DNA from: Portunus trituberculatus
Taxonomy: Eukaryota > Arthropoda > Malacostraca > Decapoda > Portunidae
Direction: 5' to 3'
Length of the DNA: 64,000 bases
Assembly: GCF_017591435.1 (NCBI RefSeq)
Contig: NC_059258.1
Span: 5,821,071-5,885,070 of the forward strand
The stretch's first letter is position 1, and each line of letters opens with the position of its first letter. This document shows positions 47,626 to 60,930 of this stretch, in pieces. The notes under the pieces are model-generated. The model was given only the letters and a program-made list of their open reading frames with translations. It was not told the DNA's origin and did no database searches. The position numbers were made by a program, and so were the translations under genes.

Positions 47626-48388
47626 GAACAAAGTAAGAGAAAAGAGAAAGAAAAAAAAACCTAAGAAATTTATTCGAACAAGATAATATGCAGCGAGGCA
47701 TCTCTTCTATCCACCCACTGACGAATCATAGACGAATCTTAGTGTGAAATTTACGTATTGGTAGTCCGTCCTTTGGTTCCTTTGTGTGGAGTGTGGACAG
47801 GGAGGCGAACCCGGGCAGCGTCAGAGCGAAGGGTGATATGTAGGTTAGTGAAGGCTGGCCCCAGGCTTGCACGAGTACTTATTTATCGACAAGCCCAGGA
47901 GGAAGGAGGAAAGGAAAGCCTGGTTGGGAGAACTTTAAAGATTCTTATTTATTTATTCTCGTATATCTACTTCTACGTCTGTCTATCTCTACCAAATTGT
48001 TTTTTTCCTCTTAATTTGTATACCTGTTCAAGTATTTTCCTTATTATTCAGTATCGTGTATTGTATTGTCCTATCTACGAAGCTTGTATGGTCTCTTGTC
48101 CTCTCTTTCAGGTGCCTCTGTCTATCGATCACCTGTCTGTTAACCTCTATCTACTTTATCGTCACTTTTTTTCTTAGTGTATAACAAAGAGACCAGGCCG
48201 CGGAGGTGCGAGAAAATAGAATATGTATAACAAAATAACAGAGATTGTTGCCGTTTGTCGAAAGATACAAGGTGGAAGTGAAGTGAAATATGACTTAGGG
48301 AAGAGGAGATTAAATAAAGGGTGATATATGGGATGAAAACAAATGGTTATGGCTGGGAAAGGAGGATGTGGGAGGGTGAAAGGCCACG

Positions 48389-48436
48389 GGAGGAGGAGGA
48401 GGAGGAGGAGGAGGAGGAAAAGGAGGAGGAGGAGGA
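48389..48436. repeat. (GGA)n microsatellite
   Basis: About 15 GGA units with AAA interruptions. Confidence 0.85.
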
Positions 48437-48549
48437 AGAAGAGGTGTAGGAAGGAAAGGGAGGAGCGTAGAAACAGAAGAATGAATGATAAGTTACATAA
48501 GTAGAAAGTAAAAAGGAAAGTGCAGGAAATGAATGAATGAGGGAGGAAG

Positions 48550-48550
<1 letters not shown>

Positions 48551-48618
<68 letters not shown>

Positions 48619-48683
48619 CATCAAGCAGGAAGCACGTAATATAAAAACGGCATTCGATATAACTTGGCACCGGCACCTCTAGC

Positions 48684-48746
<63 letters not shown>

Positions 48747-48849
48747 GGTACGGCAGTCTGTCTTAGTGCGAGGACGAGGGGGAGTGAGTCAGTGAGTTAG
48801 CTATCCATCATTTTGTAGATCAGCGCGTCAGCCGTGTGTTGGGGTGCAT

Positions 48850-48915
<66 letters not shown>
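48551..48915. repeat. Three (AC)n arrays in succession
   Basis: AC at 48551-48615, 48686-48745 and 48851-48915, with unique spacers of about 70 and 105 bp that show no recognisable LINE or SINE. Confidence 0.92.
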
Positions 48916-48916
<1 letters not shown>

Positions 48917-49027
48917 TCCAAAGCAGCATACCCTAGTTAGCATATACACGGCCCAAAGTCAGGATGTCAGCATATCTCTTGCCTTACTAACGCATTCATT
49001 GTCTTGTAGGAAGCAGTGTGTAAATTG

Positions 49028-49240
49028 GTACAGTGGAACCATGCGCGCTTTGGGATCCGAGGGGTCTCCAAGCGCACGGGTTTGAATCCTGTCCACGGTC
49101 CGAGTGTAGGTTGGGCTTCCTCACTTGGGGCAATGGTTTCTAGCGGGTGGGCTTTGAGATAGGAGGTACCACAAAAAAGTATTCCCTTTAGCCGAGAAAT
49201 TCCCGTGAAAACCCCACATGGTATAAAGAAAATAATAACG
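49028..49240 (+). mobile_element. SINE-3 candidate, tRNA-related
   Basis: ACAGTGGAACCATGCGCGCT, then CGGGTTTGAATCCTGTCCAC (box B type), followed by about 140 bp of non-tRNA sequence ending near ATGGTATAAAGAAAATAATA. Only one copy is seen in the window, so the SINE call rests on tRNA likeness. Confidence 0.45.
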
Positions 49241-49323
49241 TAGCTTTTCGTTGTAGGGAAATGTTGTGTGATTAGATTAGCTAAGATAGATAAGTAATGT
49301 TAGTTTGGATAGGTTGGGTAAAT

Positions 49324-49362
49324 TTAGGTTAGGTTAGGTTATTAAGAAGGTTAGGTTAGGTT
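49324..49362. repeat. Short (TTAGG)n runs
   Basis: Two runs of TTAGG pentamers separated by TTATTAAGAAGG. Confidence 0.7.
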
Positions 49363-49452
49363 AGTGTAGATAAAGTTATATTAGTTACAGATGAAGTTGT
49401 ATTGAAATAAGTTAGATTAGATTAATTTGGTGGAGGTGGCACAGGTGACAGT

Positions 49453-49822
49453 GGTGGTGGTGGTGGTATAGTAGTGATAAAAAAAGGTGGTGGTGGTGGT
49501 GATGGTTGTAGAAGTGATGATAGTGGTGATATTAGTGATGGTAGTGGTGATAGAAAAGGTGATGGTGGTTGTAGTATAGTACTGACAGAAAAGGTGATGG
49601 TGGTGGTGGTGGTGGTGGTAGTAGTGATGAAGGTATAGTACTGATAGAAGAGGTGGTGGTGGTGGTGGTGATGATGATGGTGGTGTCTCAGTCATCATTC
49701 TCAGTTACGCATCTCCAAGCCGATACAGTAGTGGTGGTGATAGAAGTGGTGGTGGTGGTGGTAGTAACAGAAGTAGTGATGGTAGTAGTAGTAAGAGAAA
49801 TAGTGGTGGTGGTGGTGGTGAT
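49453..49822. repeat. (GTG)n-rich imperfect region
   Basis: GTGGTGGTG blocks alternate with GTAGTGATGATA and GATAGAAAAGG modules over about 370 bp. Confidence 0.85.
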
Positions 49823-49928
49823 GTGCTTGAGTCCTCTGTGTGTTGGGCAAGCAAGCAGCATCTATCCTTGGCCAACATTACAGCCTTGTTTGGTGGTGCC
49901 TAAGTGTGTTTGCGATGGTCATTCCTCG

Positions 49929-49929
<1 letters not shown>

Positions 49930-49995
<66 letters not shown>

Positions 49996-50072
49996 CAGTC
50001 AGTCATCATTTTCGCTTGAAAGGAGGAGCTTAAGGACAAATCATCTCTATTCTTCTTCCTTTTATTTCTTTA

Positions 50073-50121
<49 letters not shown>

Positions 50122-50146
50122 CATCATCATCATCATCATCATTATC
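49930..50146. repeat. (AC)n then (ATT)n/(ATC)n arrays
   Basis: About 32 AC units (49930-49993), then ATT and CAT units at 50072-50146. Confidence 0.9.
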
Positions 50147-50293
50147 TTAGTCATTTGTACGAACGCTTCATGAATCAATCTTGCAAACGGTAACAAAACT
50201 AAACACACACAAACAAACACACCAATAAAATAACAATAAAAAAACACCCACAAACACAAAACAAGCACAAATCAAGCACACGAGTAAAGAAAC

Positions 50294-50329
<36 letters not shown>

Positions 50330-50658
50330 TGATCCGGTCCTTCCCTCAATCAGCCTTTCTGAGTGGCGGTCCAGCCCAGCAGCCTGCCGCCGTAAATAAG
50401 GCTGAATGGCACCGTGCGGGCGGCAAGGATCGCCACCTAATCCCCACATCCGCCCCACGCTCGCCTACAGTCACGCCGCCGCCTCGTTACCTCACTATCT
50501 GTCTCCTGTAGTCATTATCGTTTATGGCTCGTGATTATTATACGCTTTCATCTCTTATCGCCACTTTTTATATCTTATTTATTATTTTTTATCATTTTTT
50601 ATCTCTGGTTACATGTTAATTTAATCTTGTTTATTTATTTGTTTATGTGTTATCATGC

Positions 50659-50887
50659 TTAACCTCTTCAGCACTAGGACGCATTTTTACCTGATGTTTT
50701 GTGTAAGATTAGACGGTTTTATTGACATTAGGAAAGGTTTACGGAAGGACATTGCGTAGAGTCTATGGAGGTCACAAGATTAATGGCCACAGTCTTCACT
50801 ATTTTAATCCCCCACATACGTTTCTGAAGCTGTATAAAAATCACCAACAATGAATATGGAAACGCGTCATGGTGCTCAAGGGGTTAA
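50659..50887 (+). mobile_element. TTAA-flanked MITE, copy 4
   Basis: TTAACCTCTTCAGCACTAGG to GGTGCTCAAGGGGTTAA, with an internal expansion near 50740 compared with the other copies. Confidence 0.78.
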
Positions 50888-52057
50888 GCTTTTAGTACAG
50901 TCGTGGAGACATTATACACTACTTCTTATCGCGACTTTTTTCTTCTTATTTATTATATTTTCTTTAGTCTTAGGTTACAAGATAATTTAGACTCTCATTT
51001 TTTATATATGTAATCTTACTAAAGCTTGTATTCTAATCATAGAGACATACACTTTTACATCTTATTTGTTTCTATTATTTTTATCTTAGGTTGCATGTTA
51101 ATTTAGTCTCTCATGTTTAGTTATTTATTTACTGACTTTTTATGACATGTAATCGTGCAAGGCCTTATTAACAATCATGGAAACAAAAAACGCGTTCACC
51201 TCTTATCTCATTTATTTATTCTTTATTATTCTTATTCTGAGAAGCATGTTAATTTAGTTAGTCTCTCATGTTTACTTATTTAATTACTGACTTTTTTTTA
51301 TATGGTATTGTATTTAATTCTTATTTGAATCACAGAACATCTCCCACAAGAAATGGTTAAACTCAACAGAATATTAAAAACATGCTTGGAAAAACTCAGC
51401 AATTTCCACTAAACATGCAAATCTACATCTGGAATCATGGAAACACCCTTGAAAACTCTAATAACTTAAAGTATAACATGTGAAGCTAGCGAGAGGATAT
51501 TGGAAACACCCTTGAACCTACAAAAACTTTTACGAGAGCCGCTTATAAATGTGAGAGAAGTGGCAGAAACATTGAATAGAAAGGAGAAAGTTATCTAAAT
51601 GCATTGGTAGAAACTTTAATGCATATTTTGAAAGATTGAAGTAGTTACAGACAAGACTTTCCTTTCAAAACACGGGAAATTTGAATTCTTAACGCGTCAG
51701 GTCGAAAGTTGGCAAGCAGTAAGGCGAAAGATTTTATTTATTTACTTTTTACTTATCTCCCTTGCGTTATCTTGAATATATTTAGTGTTAACGTTTGTTC
51801 CTGCTTGTCAACCCGTGTCCTTGCCGGTGTTTGTTTGTTTGTCAATACTTTGAGGTCTTAGTCTCGCCGCCTTTTTTTTTTTTTTTTTTTTGCCTAGTGT
51901 TTGTCTGTTTGGCATTGTGTGTTGGCGTGTTGGTTTATCATACCTGTAACTTAGTTCTTGGCGCCTTCCAACATGCGAGGTGCCCCCTGCATACATATTT
52001 TACACGTGTGTGTGTGTGTGTTTGTGTGTATGTGCGTGTTTGAGCTCGCGTGCTTCC

Positions 52058-52058
<1 letters not shown>

Positions 52059-52120
<62 letters not shown>

Positions 52121-52203
52121 AATCTCAAATACATTATGCTATCATTCAATTCTCTTATAACTTGTAACACGAGGAATTGATTTGTGTGTGCGTGTACGTG
52201 CGT

Positions 52204-52263
<60 letters not shown>
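52059..52263. repeat. (AC)n and (GT)n arrays in inverted arrangement
   Basis: AC at 52059-52119 and GT at 52209-52263 are complementary, separated by about 90 bp, and could pair in a transcript. Confidence 0.9.
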
Positions 52264-52264
<1 letters not shown>

Positions 52265-52893
52265 ACTCATAAACTCTCACTCTCACTCTCTCTCCATTTC
52301 TTCCTTCTGGCTTCGTAGAAAACGCAAAAAATATGTGGTCACTTGTCATCGGTAGCAAGAGAAATACTAATAAGACTTTAATTCACATACTTTTAAACTC
52401 ATCGTAACCCTGGCATTTATTACAAGCCAAGTGAGAAGCGACTGACTCACCCGCTGGCAGTTGAGGACGATACTTTGAAATTTACAAGCACGATAGTTTG
52501 AAATTTACGAATATTACGTTATGAAGGGACTCATTTTCGTTTTATCTCTCCATCTTTCTATCTTTCTCTATTCGTTCTCTCCTGCGTTGCGTATTGGTTG
52601 AAGGAGAAGAAAAGGAGGAGGAGAAGGAATAGGAGAAAAGACAATGATGTATAGAAGGAGGAGAAAAATGATAGGAGTACGATAGAAAATAAAAAAAAGT
52701 GATAAAGTTCAGAGAAATGAATAGACGAGAAAGAAAAAAAAAGACGAAAAACACAAAATTAGAGAATGAAGGAGCATGAATAACAAAGGAAAGGAAATAA
52801 AGGAAGAAGAAGAAGAGGGGGAAAGGATGTTTGGATGAAAATAAACAGAAGAGGAAAGAGGAAGAGGAAGATAAGAATGAAGAGGAATACGAT

Positions 52894-52897
<4 letters not shown>

Positions 52898-52959
<62 letters not shown>

Positions 52960-53292
52960 GAAGGACGTAAATGAAAATAAACAAAAGGAGGAACATGAAG
53001 ATTAGAAGAACAAAGAGGAAGAAGAGGAGAATAAAGAAGAATGAAGGAAAAGAAAATACCTTGAGGAAAAGAAAAAGAAGGAGGAAATGATGAGGAAGAG
53101 GAGGACGAGGAGGAAATGAAAATAAACAGAGTAAAGAGGAGGAGGAGGAGGATTACAAGGACAAAAGAAAGACTAAGAAAAACAGGAGGACGAGGAGGAG
53201 GAGGAGGAGGAGGAAGAGGATTACGAAGACCTGAAAAATAACAAGGAAGAAGAAGAAGAAGAAGAAAATGATGATGATGATGATGATGATAA
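52898..53292. repeat. Long purine-rich tract with (GA)n, (GGA)n, (GAA)n and (GAT)n
   Basis: GA at 52898-52954, then GAGGA/AAGAAG purine-rich sequence to about 53292. Confidence 0.85.
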
Positions 53293-53561
53293 AAAGAACC
53301 AGCTAAATCTCAGCCTGTCCTTTCTCTAACCCTCAAAAGTGACACTATCCAGCCGCTCATTCATCCATCATTTATTCATCAAGTGTCCGTGTAAATATGA
53401 TAATGAATAAACCAGCTGCGGGAACTACTGTCAAGGAGAGAGAGAGAGAGGGAGAGGTGAGAGCGAGAGCGAGAGGGAGCAAGAGAGAAAGAGAGAGGGA
53501 GAGAAAAGGCCGCTAGGGAGGGTGGAGGAGAGAGGGAGAGAGAGAGAATGGCGGTTGAATT

Positions 53562-53562
<1 letters not shown>

Positions 53563-53606
<44 letters not shown>
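53563..53606. repeat. (CT)n microsatellite
   Basis: About 22 CT units facing a GAGAGA-rich stretch at 53437-53548. Confidence 0.9.
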
Positions 53607-53608
<2 letters not shown>

Positions 53609-54475
53609 TCTTAAATAGTGTTCTAATATTTTTCTCGCCTTTTTTCGTCTTTTCTCGTGATATCTCGTTCTTTTTAATATTCTGTGCTTCAAAGATAATA
53701 TGAATCAGCTTTTCACTGCTTTTTCTCGCCTTTTCTCGTCTTTTCTCGTCTTTTCTCGTGGTGTGTCGGATTTCTACTATTCTGTGCTGGAAATTATTGG
53801 CGTTTTCCATCTTTTCTTGATTCTGGTTAGTCTTACGTGTTAAGTGAACGTTATATGGTTTCTTTAAGAGGTTTTGATTCTATTATTGATTATTCGTTTT
53901 TTCTAAGATGTGTTCATGGTTGTACTGTTAATTATACGGGTTTGTTAAGGCTCTTTTATGATTCTAGTTAATTCAAATGGTTTAGTTGAAGTTATTGGGG
54001 TTTTGTAAGGTGTTTGTATGATTTAGTTAATTATCGAGGATTTACTTGAAGTGGTTTGGGTTTTCTAAGATATTTTAATGAATCTACTCTTAATTACGCT
54101 GGTTTTCTAAGATACTTTTTATGAATTGAGTTAATTAAAGTGTTTAGTTAAAGTAATTGGGGTATTGTAGGTTTTATGATTGTAGCGGTACTTTGATAGG
54201 TTCTGGTGGGAGTCATTGGTATGTGTAGCGTGTTGTTGACTAGTGGGGGTTAAACAAAATTTTATGGAAGTTACTGGAATTGCTATGGTATTTTGATGGT
54301 TCTAGGGGAAATTAATAGATTTTCAAGAGTTTGTATGGTTCTTATTAAAAAGAAATAGTAAGTGTTCTGCGTTATTAAATATCTTAAGAACGTTATTAAT
54401 AAAATAAAAAACTTAGCATTCAAAGTTTTTAGAATACGAGATGAAGAAAGATAAGGAAATAATGCTACGTATATG

Positions 54476-54476
<1 letters not shown>

Positions 54477-54515
<39 letters not shown>

Positions 54516-54574
54516 AAGTAAAAATAATAAAAATAATAATAATAATGATAATATTAATGATGATGATAATAATG

Positions 54575-54615
<41 letters not shown>
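54477..54615. repeat. (AAT)n array with variants
   Basis: AAT/ATA units with GAT and AAAGT interruptions. Confidence 0.9.
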
Positions 54616-54617
<2 letters not shown>

Positions 54618-54679
54618 CAATAAGGTGACAAATAAGGAGATAAGCAATTACTGCAACTTAATTAAGAAAGTGAATGTGA

Positions 54680-54681
<2 letters not shown>

Positions 54682-54741
<60 letters not shown>

Positions 54742-54786
54742 CTTTAAAGAAACGTCAAATTTTGCGAATGGAGTTGCGTGTTCGCG

Positions 54787-54849
<63 letters not shown>

Positions 54850-54889
54850 GTGGCGGCATTCGGAGGAAGGAATGGCGAAGCAGGTGGAC

Positions 54890-54945
<56 letters not shown>
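54682..54945. repeat. CT, CT, GA compound inverted cluster
   Basis: CT at 54682-54739 and 54790-54847, GA at 54892-54943; the CT and GA arms are complementary. Confidence 0.92.
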
Positions 54946-54949
<4 letters not shown>

Positions 54950-57016
54950 GGTTGCGATGTCAGTGAGTGGAATTTCCCTGGAACCTTGTGTGTGGTGACG
55001 TCACTGCCACCACCACCACCACCACCACCACCACCAGCCATGCCCTATTCCCATCACTCCCATTACAATTCACGTCCCCTATCTGCCCTCCATCTCCTCA
55101 TAGGCTCATATCCTTCTTCGCCTTTGTTCACTCATCTAGACTAATTCCCAAGGTTACAGATAGGATTAGCTACTTTTTGTTTTCTATCTCTTTTTTCTAT
55201 TTTCAGATTTTATAGATATGATTTACTATGTGTGTTTGTTTTTTCCTCTTTCTATTTTCAGATGTGACAGAATGATTTGGTGTGTGTATTTGTTTTTTTT
55301 TTTTTTCTATTTTCAAATGTTACATATATGATTTGCTATGTATTTATTTTATTTTATCTTTTTTTTAAGCTTTGGTTCAGAATCGTTGATGAATAGTAGA
55401 ATCATAGGAAACATTCTCGGAAATCTAAGTTTCTTGTGGAACTTATAAAAAGAAGACTATATAATTTTGAGAACACCAATAACACTCGATAATAACTAAA
55501 CTATTTCTTGTCATGAAAACTCTATTAAATCCTTATAACTAACGATTAACTTATAGAACTGTCGTTATATTAGTGACAGCTTCCTTGAGAACCCCTTAAC
55601 TCATTACACCCTCCCTGAACATCACCAGAATCATGAAAACACTAGAAAACTCGATAACGTCCACTGCAGCTTGTACAACTCCGTCAGACTCATGAAAGTA
55701 ACCTTGAAAACCTCACTTACTTTCACTAGAGCCTGTTGTACCGTCACTTGAATAATAGAAACACCTTTGCAAACTCCCAGTATCATTTAGAACATGTACA
55801 AGTGGAATAATATCACTTTAAATACAATAACCTCAACATTTCTCCCTCCCCCTTTTATTCCTTCATAATCTTCCAGCGGCTCTCTGAAATCTGGACTAAT
55901 GGCGGCTTTTGTCCATCTTCCCGTCACATTTCTTCCTTCTAAGCTCATCTCTGACCTTAGGTGATCGCTAGAGCCTCCAGCTGAATTAATTACGGGAATC
56001 AGAAGTGCAAGGTGTTGCGGGGGTGGCGGGGTGACGGCGGTGTGAGGCGGGGTGTCAGTATGTAGCGGCAGTGGTGGTGGTGGTGGTGGTCCGGTTCACT
56101 TCTCCGTCTGGACTTTGAAGGCCGCGTCAGTTTACCACTTCCCAGTTTTTATTGTTCGCTAATGACACCTTCCTTGTCATATCTTGCGGCTGGCAGGGAT
56201 GCATTTTTGGACTGTCTTGATAGAGTTAATTACCTATGTGGTGTTTCCCTGTCAGTCTTTGGTCCATATTCTGAAAACTAGTCTGCTTCGCACCTACACT
56301 GTTAAAAATCTTTATTAATTAAGTTACACAAGCTTTTAAAAGGTATTTCTTTGATTCTAGTGATAAATTAACTAGGTTTAGGAATTATCAGCAGGAGAAA
56401 CATCCCTCTGATTATTTATGTGACCTTTAAGAATATTTATAGTGAGAGGAAAGCCAGGAAGAGTGGAAATGTTAAGATGTTCCCTACTCGATCAGTTTAA
56501 AGTTAGTCTTTTAAAAGGTGTTTCTATGATTCTAGAGATACATTAACAAAACTTATACATTATCAGCCTTAAAGAGTAGGTGTAGTAAGAGAGCAAAGCG
56601 GTGGAAGGATGGAAATGCTAAAATGTTCCTAACGCGATGACTTGAAGGAATATCATACGTCAGGCAGCGCAGCAAGGCCAGACTGTCACCTTTGACCCCG
56701 ACACAATGACACCTCCACTAAATTTAAACGCATTGGGGGGAGAGGCGGGTATTGCAAACAAGGGGAGAGTGAGTGTGTCTTTTTTCGTTGAGTTAGCTGA
56801 TGGAACGCCAGTCATCCATCTCGCGCGGCCAGCCAAGGTGTGAAGTAATGCAGTGCGGAGTGAAGAAGTTAAGCTCATAATTTCTGGAAGTTTTTGTCAA
56901 GGGAAATCTCTGTTGCCAAAATTTAGTGTTGTTTGTATGTATGTTTGTGTGTATATACGAGTTATTGTATGGGATTATTGTTGCTATTATTTCTGATTTT
57001 TTTTCTTGATCCTCGT

Positions 57017-57089
57017 CCTCCTCCTCCTCCTCCTCCTCCTCCTCCTCCTCCTCCTCCTCCTCCTCCTCCTCCTCCTCCTCCTCCTCCTC

Positions 57090-57124
<35 letters not shown>
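57017..57124. repeat. (CCT)n then (ACT)n array
   Basis: About 25 CCT units switching to about 11 ACT units. Confidence 0.92.
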
Positions 57125-57125
<1 letters not shown>

Positions 57126-57275
57126 TTTCTGTTATTGTTGTTGTTACTTATGCTGTTAAAATAGGTAAAGAAATGCCTAATTATCAAGGGGGAGAGACAA
57201 ATAAACAAACGAACAGCAACAACAACAACAACAGACGAGTAGACATGTCCTTTCCAATTTACTAAGACTGGGTCA

Positions 57276-57276
<1 letters not shown>

Positions 57277-57342
<66 letters not shown>
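57277..57342. repeat. (AC)n microsatellite
   Basis: About 33 AC units. Confidence 0.95.
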
Positions 57343-57344
<2 letters not shown>

Positions 57345-57571
57345 CTAATGAGCCAGCCAGCCACTCTGTCGCCTTAAATAGGACGTAGGGAGGAAATAAA
57401 TAGCAATAAGGTGAAGAAATAATGCGATAATAAGGACAAATGAGGAAGTGAAGGGAACATAAACAACAACATCAAGGCTTTTAAATTGTTTATGTTATTA
57501 GGCTTTTTCATTTATTCACGTGATTTCCTGCTCCTCCTCCTCCTTCCTTCTTTTTCTTTTCTTTCTGTCTT

Positions 57572-57861
57572 TCTTCTTCTTCTTCTTCTTCTTCTTCTTC
57601 TTCTTCTTCTTCTTCTTCTTCTTCTTCTTCTTCTTCTTCTTCTTTTCCGTAGCATCCCTTGTTATTGTTCTCCTGCCCCTTCCTACTTCCTCCTCCTCCT
57701 CCTCCTCCTCCTCTTCCTCTTCCTCTTCCTCCAGGCTATCATCTTCCTCTTTTCCTTACTTCAAACCAACATAAGGATAGAAGCTGAAGAAGAAATTGTC
57801 CTCCTCCTCCTCCTCCTCCTCCTCCTCCTCCTCCTCCTCCTCCTCCTCCTCCTCCTCCTTT
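57572..57861. repeat. (TTC)n and (CCT)n arrays
   Basis: TTC at 57572-57645, CCT at 57689-57712 and 57799-57861. Confidence 0.92.
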
Positions 57862-57953
57862 CCTCCCTTATTTCACACGAACACAAAAACTGTAAGGAAA
57901 AAAAAAAGAGGGAAAAAGTCTGTCATCTCCTCATTAGCGTTCCCTTTCGTCCC

Positions 57954-57956
<3 letters not shown>

Positions 57957-58011
<55 letters not shown>
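57957..58011. repeat. (GA)n microsatellite
   Basis: About 27 GA units. Confidence 0.95.
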
Positions 58012-58015
<4 letters not shown>

Positions 58016-58168
58016 TTAGTTGGAGTGGCAAGATGGTGGTCTAATAACCTCACCTCAACACCCTCCTGACCTTCTTTCTTGCACCTTAAGCTTCGATCGT
58101 TTCTTAGCTTAGCATGTCTTTTTCATTTCCCTTAATTGGTTGTTGCTTATTGGTTCGTTCAGCTTGAC

Positions 58169-58215
<47 letters not shown>
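58169..58215. repeat. (ATT)n microsatellite
   Basis: About 15 ATT units. Confidence 0.92.
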
Positions 58216-58816
58216 GGCATTTCGTTATTAATTTCTACGAGTCTTATTATTTTTTATTCAATTTTTCTTTCTTTCCTTTCTTTGTTTATTGAATTGTGGA
58301 TTTTTTTGTTGTTTTGTGTATTAGAGTTGGTTTATTTTCGTTTTTCTTTTTTTTTTTTTTTTTTTTTGTGTCTGTTTTATTGTTTTTATTTTATTGTGTT
58401 TGTTTTTCTTTTGGGGATTTATGTTCGCTTTCTTGTTTTCTTCTTAGCTCATTTGAATACGATTTGTTCTTCTTTTTCTTCTTCTTCTTCTTCTTCTTCT
58501 TCTAGTCCTCCTCCTCCTCCTCCTCCTTTTCGCTTTTCTTTCTTGTTTTTGTTCTTGTACTTGTTATTCTTCTTTTTCTTGTTCTTATTGTTGTTGTTGT
58601 TGTTCTTTTTCTACATCCTCTATAGCAACAAATACCACCACCATCACCACAGCCGAGGAATAAAAAAAAAAAAAAAACAACGTACTAAATTGATACCCCG
58701 TTGGAAAGACCGATAATTTTTAGGAGCTTAAATCTTGGTGAAGGGATAGAGACAGACAGACAGACAGAGACACATTGACCAGTAGATGTATCACCTTTAA
58801 TTGCGGCCAGCGTCTT

Positions 58817-58819
<3 letters not shown>

Positions 58820-58863
<44 letters not shown>

Positions 58864-58905
58864 TGCGTCTCCTTGAGTAATGGTGTGAAGGGAGATAAGA
58901 AGGGC

Positions 58906-58961
<56 letters not shown>

Positions 58962-59011
58962 AAACTTTCGACTCCCTCTCTCTCATTCGCATTGTTTGAC
59001 ATCCTTTCCAT

Positions 59012-59105
<94 letters not shown>

Positions 59106-59106
59106 A

Positions 59107-59178
<72 letters not shown>

Positions 59179-59224
59179 ATCTGCAATCTGTCAGATTGTT
59201 GACACTAGAGTCGAGTTCCCTCAC

Positions 59225-59301
<77 letters not shown>

Positions 59302-59304
59302 CCC
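58820..59304. repeat. GA-CT-CT-AC-GA compound cluster
   Basis: GA at 58820-58858, CT at 58911-58960, CT at 59012-59100 switching to AC at 59107-59177, GA at 59229-59300. Confidence 0.93.
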
Positions 59305-59320
59305 AATGCTACTACTACTA

Positions 59321-59396
<76 letters not shown>

Positions 59397-59421
59397 ACTA
59401 CTACTACTGCTGCTACTACTG

Positions 59422-59477
<56 letters not shown>

Positions 59478-59485
59478 ACTACTAC
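59305..59485. repeat. (ACT)n/(GCT)n array right after GA and before LINE-C
   Basis: ACT blocks alternate with GCT blocks; abuts the LINE-C 3' end. Confidence 0.92.
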
Positions 59486-59865
59486 AACAACATATGAACA
59501 TAAGAAAAGAGGGAAGCTGCAAGAGCCCGCCAGGCGTACACGAGGCAGTCCCTGTGTTTTCAAGCTACCTAATTCCATCTATCTTCCCCATCCATGAACT
59601 TATCTAACCTTCCCTCAAAGCTCCCTACTGACTCACCCCTGACCACATGACCACTGAGACTGTTCCACTCATCAAACACTCTGTTTGAAAACCAGTTTCT
59701 TCCCATTTCCTTCCTAAACCTGAATTTTTCAAGTTTAAACCCATTATTTCTGGTTCTTTCCCCGCTACTGATCCTAAGAACTTCATTCATGTCCCCTTTC
59801 TTAAAACCCTTATACCACTTAAATACTTCTATCAGGTCTCCTCTTAACCTACGTTTCTCTACTCT
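59486..59865 (-). mobile_element. LINE-C 3' fragment bounded by ACT/GCT arrays
   Basis: The minus strand encodes RNNGFKLEKFRFRKEMGRNW, FSNRVFDEWNSLSGHVVR and GSFEGRLDKFMD, the C-terminal end of a non-LTR retrotransposon ORF2 different from LINE-A and LINE-B. Its 3' end (minus strand) reads TTCATATGTTGTTGTAGTAG and runs into the trinucleotide array at 59305-59485. Another ACT/GCT array follows at 59866-59970. Confidence 0.8.
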
Positions 59866-59902
59866 ACTACTAACAATACTACTGCTACTGCTACTGCTAC
59901 TG

Positions 59903-59970
<68 letters not shown>
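59866..59970. repeat. (ACT)n/(GCT)n array on the other side of LINE-C
   Basis: ACTACTAACAATACT, four GCTACT units, then about 23 ACT units. Confidence 0.92.
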
Positions 59971-60119
59971 GGCTTACTATATCTGGTTCCCCGCCAAGCC
60001 TCATCAGGTGGCACTGTTTATGACGCCAGTGCCACACTTGAGTGCCATGGCGAGGAGTGCCGTGACAGTACGCCTTGCAAAGTGGCACCTTCAGTCTAGC
60101 CAGTTGTCCCTGTCTCACG

Positions 60120-60121
<2 letters not shown>

Positions 60122-60197
<76 letters not shown>

Positions 60198-60222
60198 GTT
60201 AGATAGTGACACGGATATACAC

Positions 60223-60303
<81 letters not shown>
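60122..60303. repeat. (AC)n and (CT)n arrays
   Basis: AC at 60122-60193 and CT at 60230-60303, separated by GTGGTTAGATAGTGACACGG-like sequence. Confidence 0.93.
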
Positions 60304-60306
<3 letters not shown>

Positions 60307-60582
60307 CTTTTAGCCTTTTCACATATTCCTTCATCCTTTTCCTCGCCATCATCACATTTTTCCTTATTCCACGTAACATTTAACTCAATTGAAGTGGAGA
60401 AGGAAAGCGGTAGAAATAATATTAGAAAATGTAGAACGAAAGCCAAAGGTAATGTGACCAGCACTTCCAGAATGTTTAACGTCTTCACCTTAATATTTAG
60501 TCTTAGAATCCGTCTGTGCATCCATTGTTTTGTTAAGAGGATGTTTGTAAAGCTTGTATACTGAAACACTCTGCTCTCTCAC

Positions 60583-60850
60583 CGCTATTTTCAAAGGCCA
60601 CAGATATGGTTAGCAGGGTGCTCAAGATTGTTTCTCCTGTTAAGAATGTAGAAATATTGTTAATCTGTCACTAGAACACACAGCCGAATTCTCAAGATTG
60701 TTTCTCCTGTTAAGAATGTAGAAATATTGTTAATCTGTCACTAGAACACACAGAGATGATAAGCCGAATTCTCAAGACTGTTTATCCTGTTAAGAATGTA
60801 GAAATAGTGTTAATCTTTCACTAGAACCACAAGACGCACTTAAAAATGTA
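60583..60850 (+). repeat. Tandemly repeated member of the same dispersed family
   Basis: TTTTCAAAGGCCACAGATAT opens the block. The unit containing TTCTCAAGATTGTTTCTCCT and GTTAATCTGTCACTAGAACA occurs three times, about 80-90 bp apart. Confidence 0.6.
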
Positions 60851-60930
60851 AACCCGTATATAACTTCAACTATAACTATACTTACTTACTTACTTACTTG
60901 CTTAATTCAGCATTCATCAGTTTAGAGAGA

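Noticed and set aside
56660..56878. Minus-strand frame of 72 aa without obvious repeats
   Set aside because: No recognisable domain, no supporting splice sites and no neighbour exon in frame.
57486..59607. Long open frames of poly-Leu, poly-Ser, poly-Tyr, His-Thr or Arg-Glu
   Set aside because: They are direct translations of CCT, TTC, ACT, AC and GA repeats in all frames, with no conserved domain or splice context.
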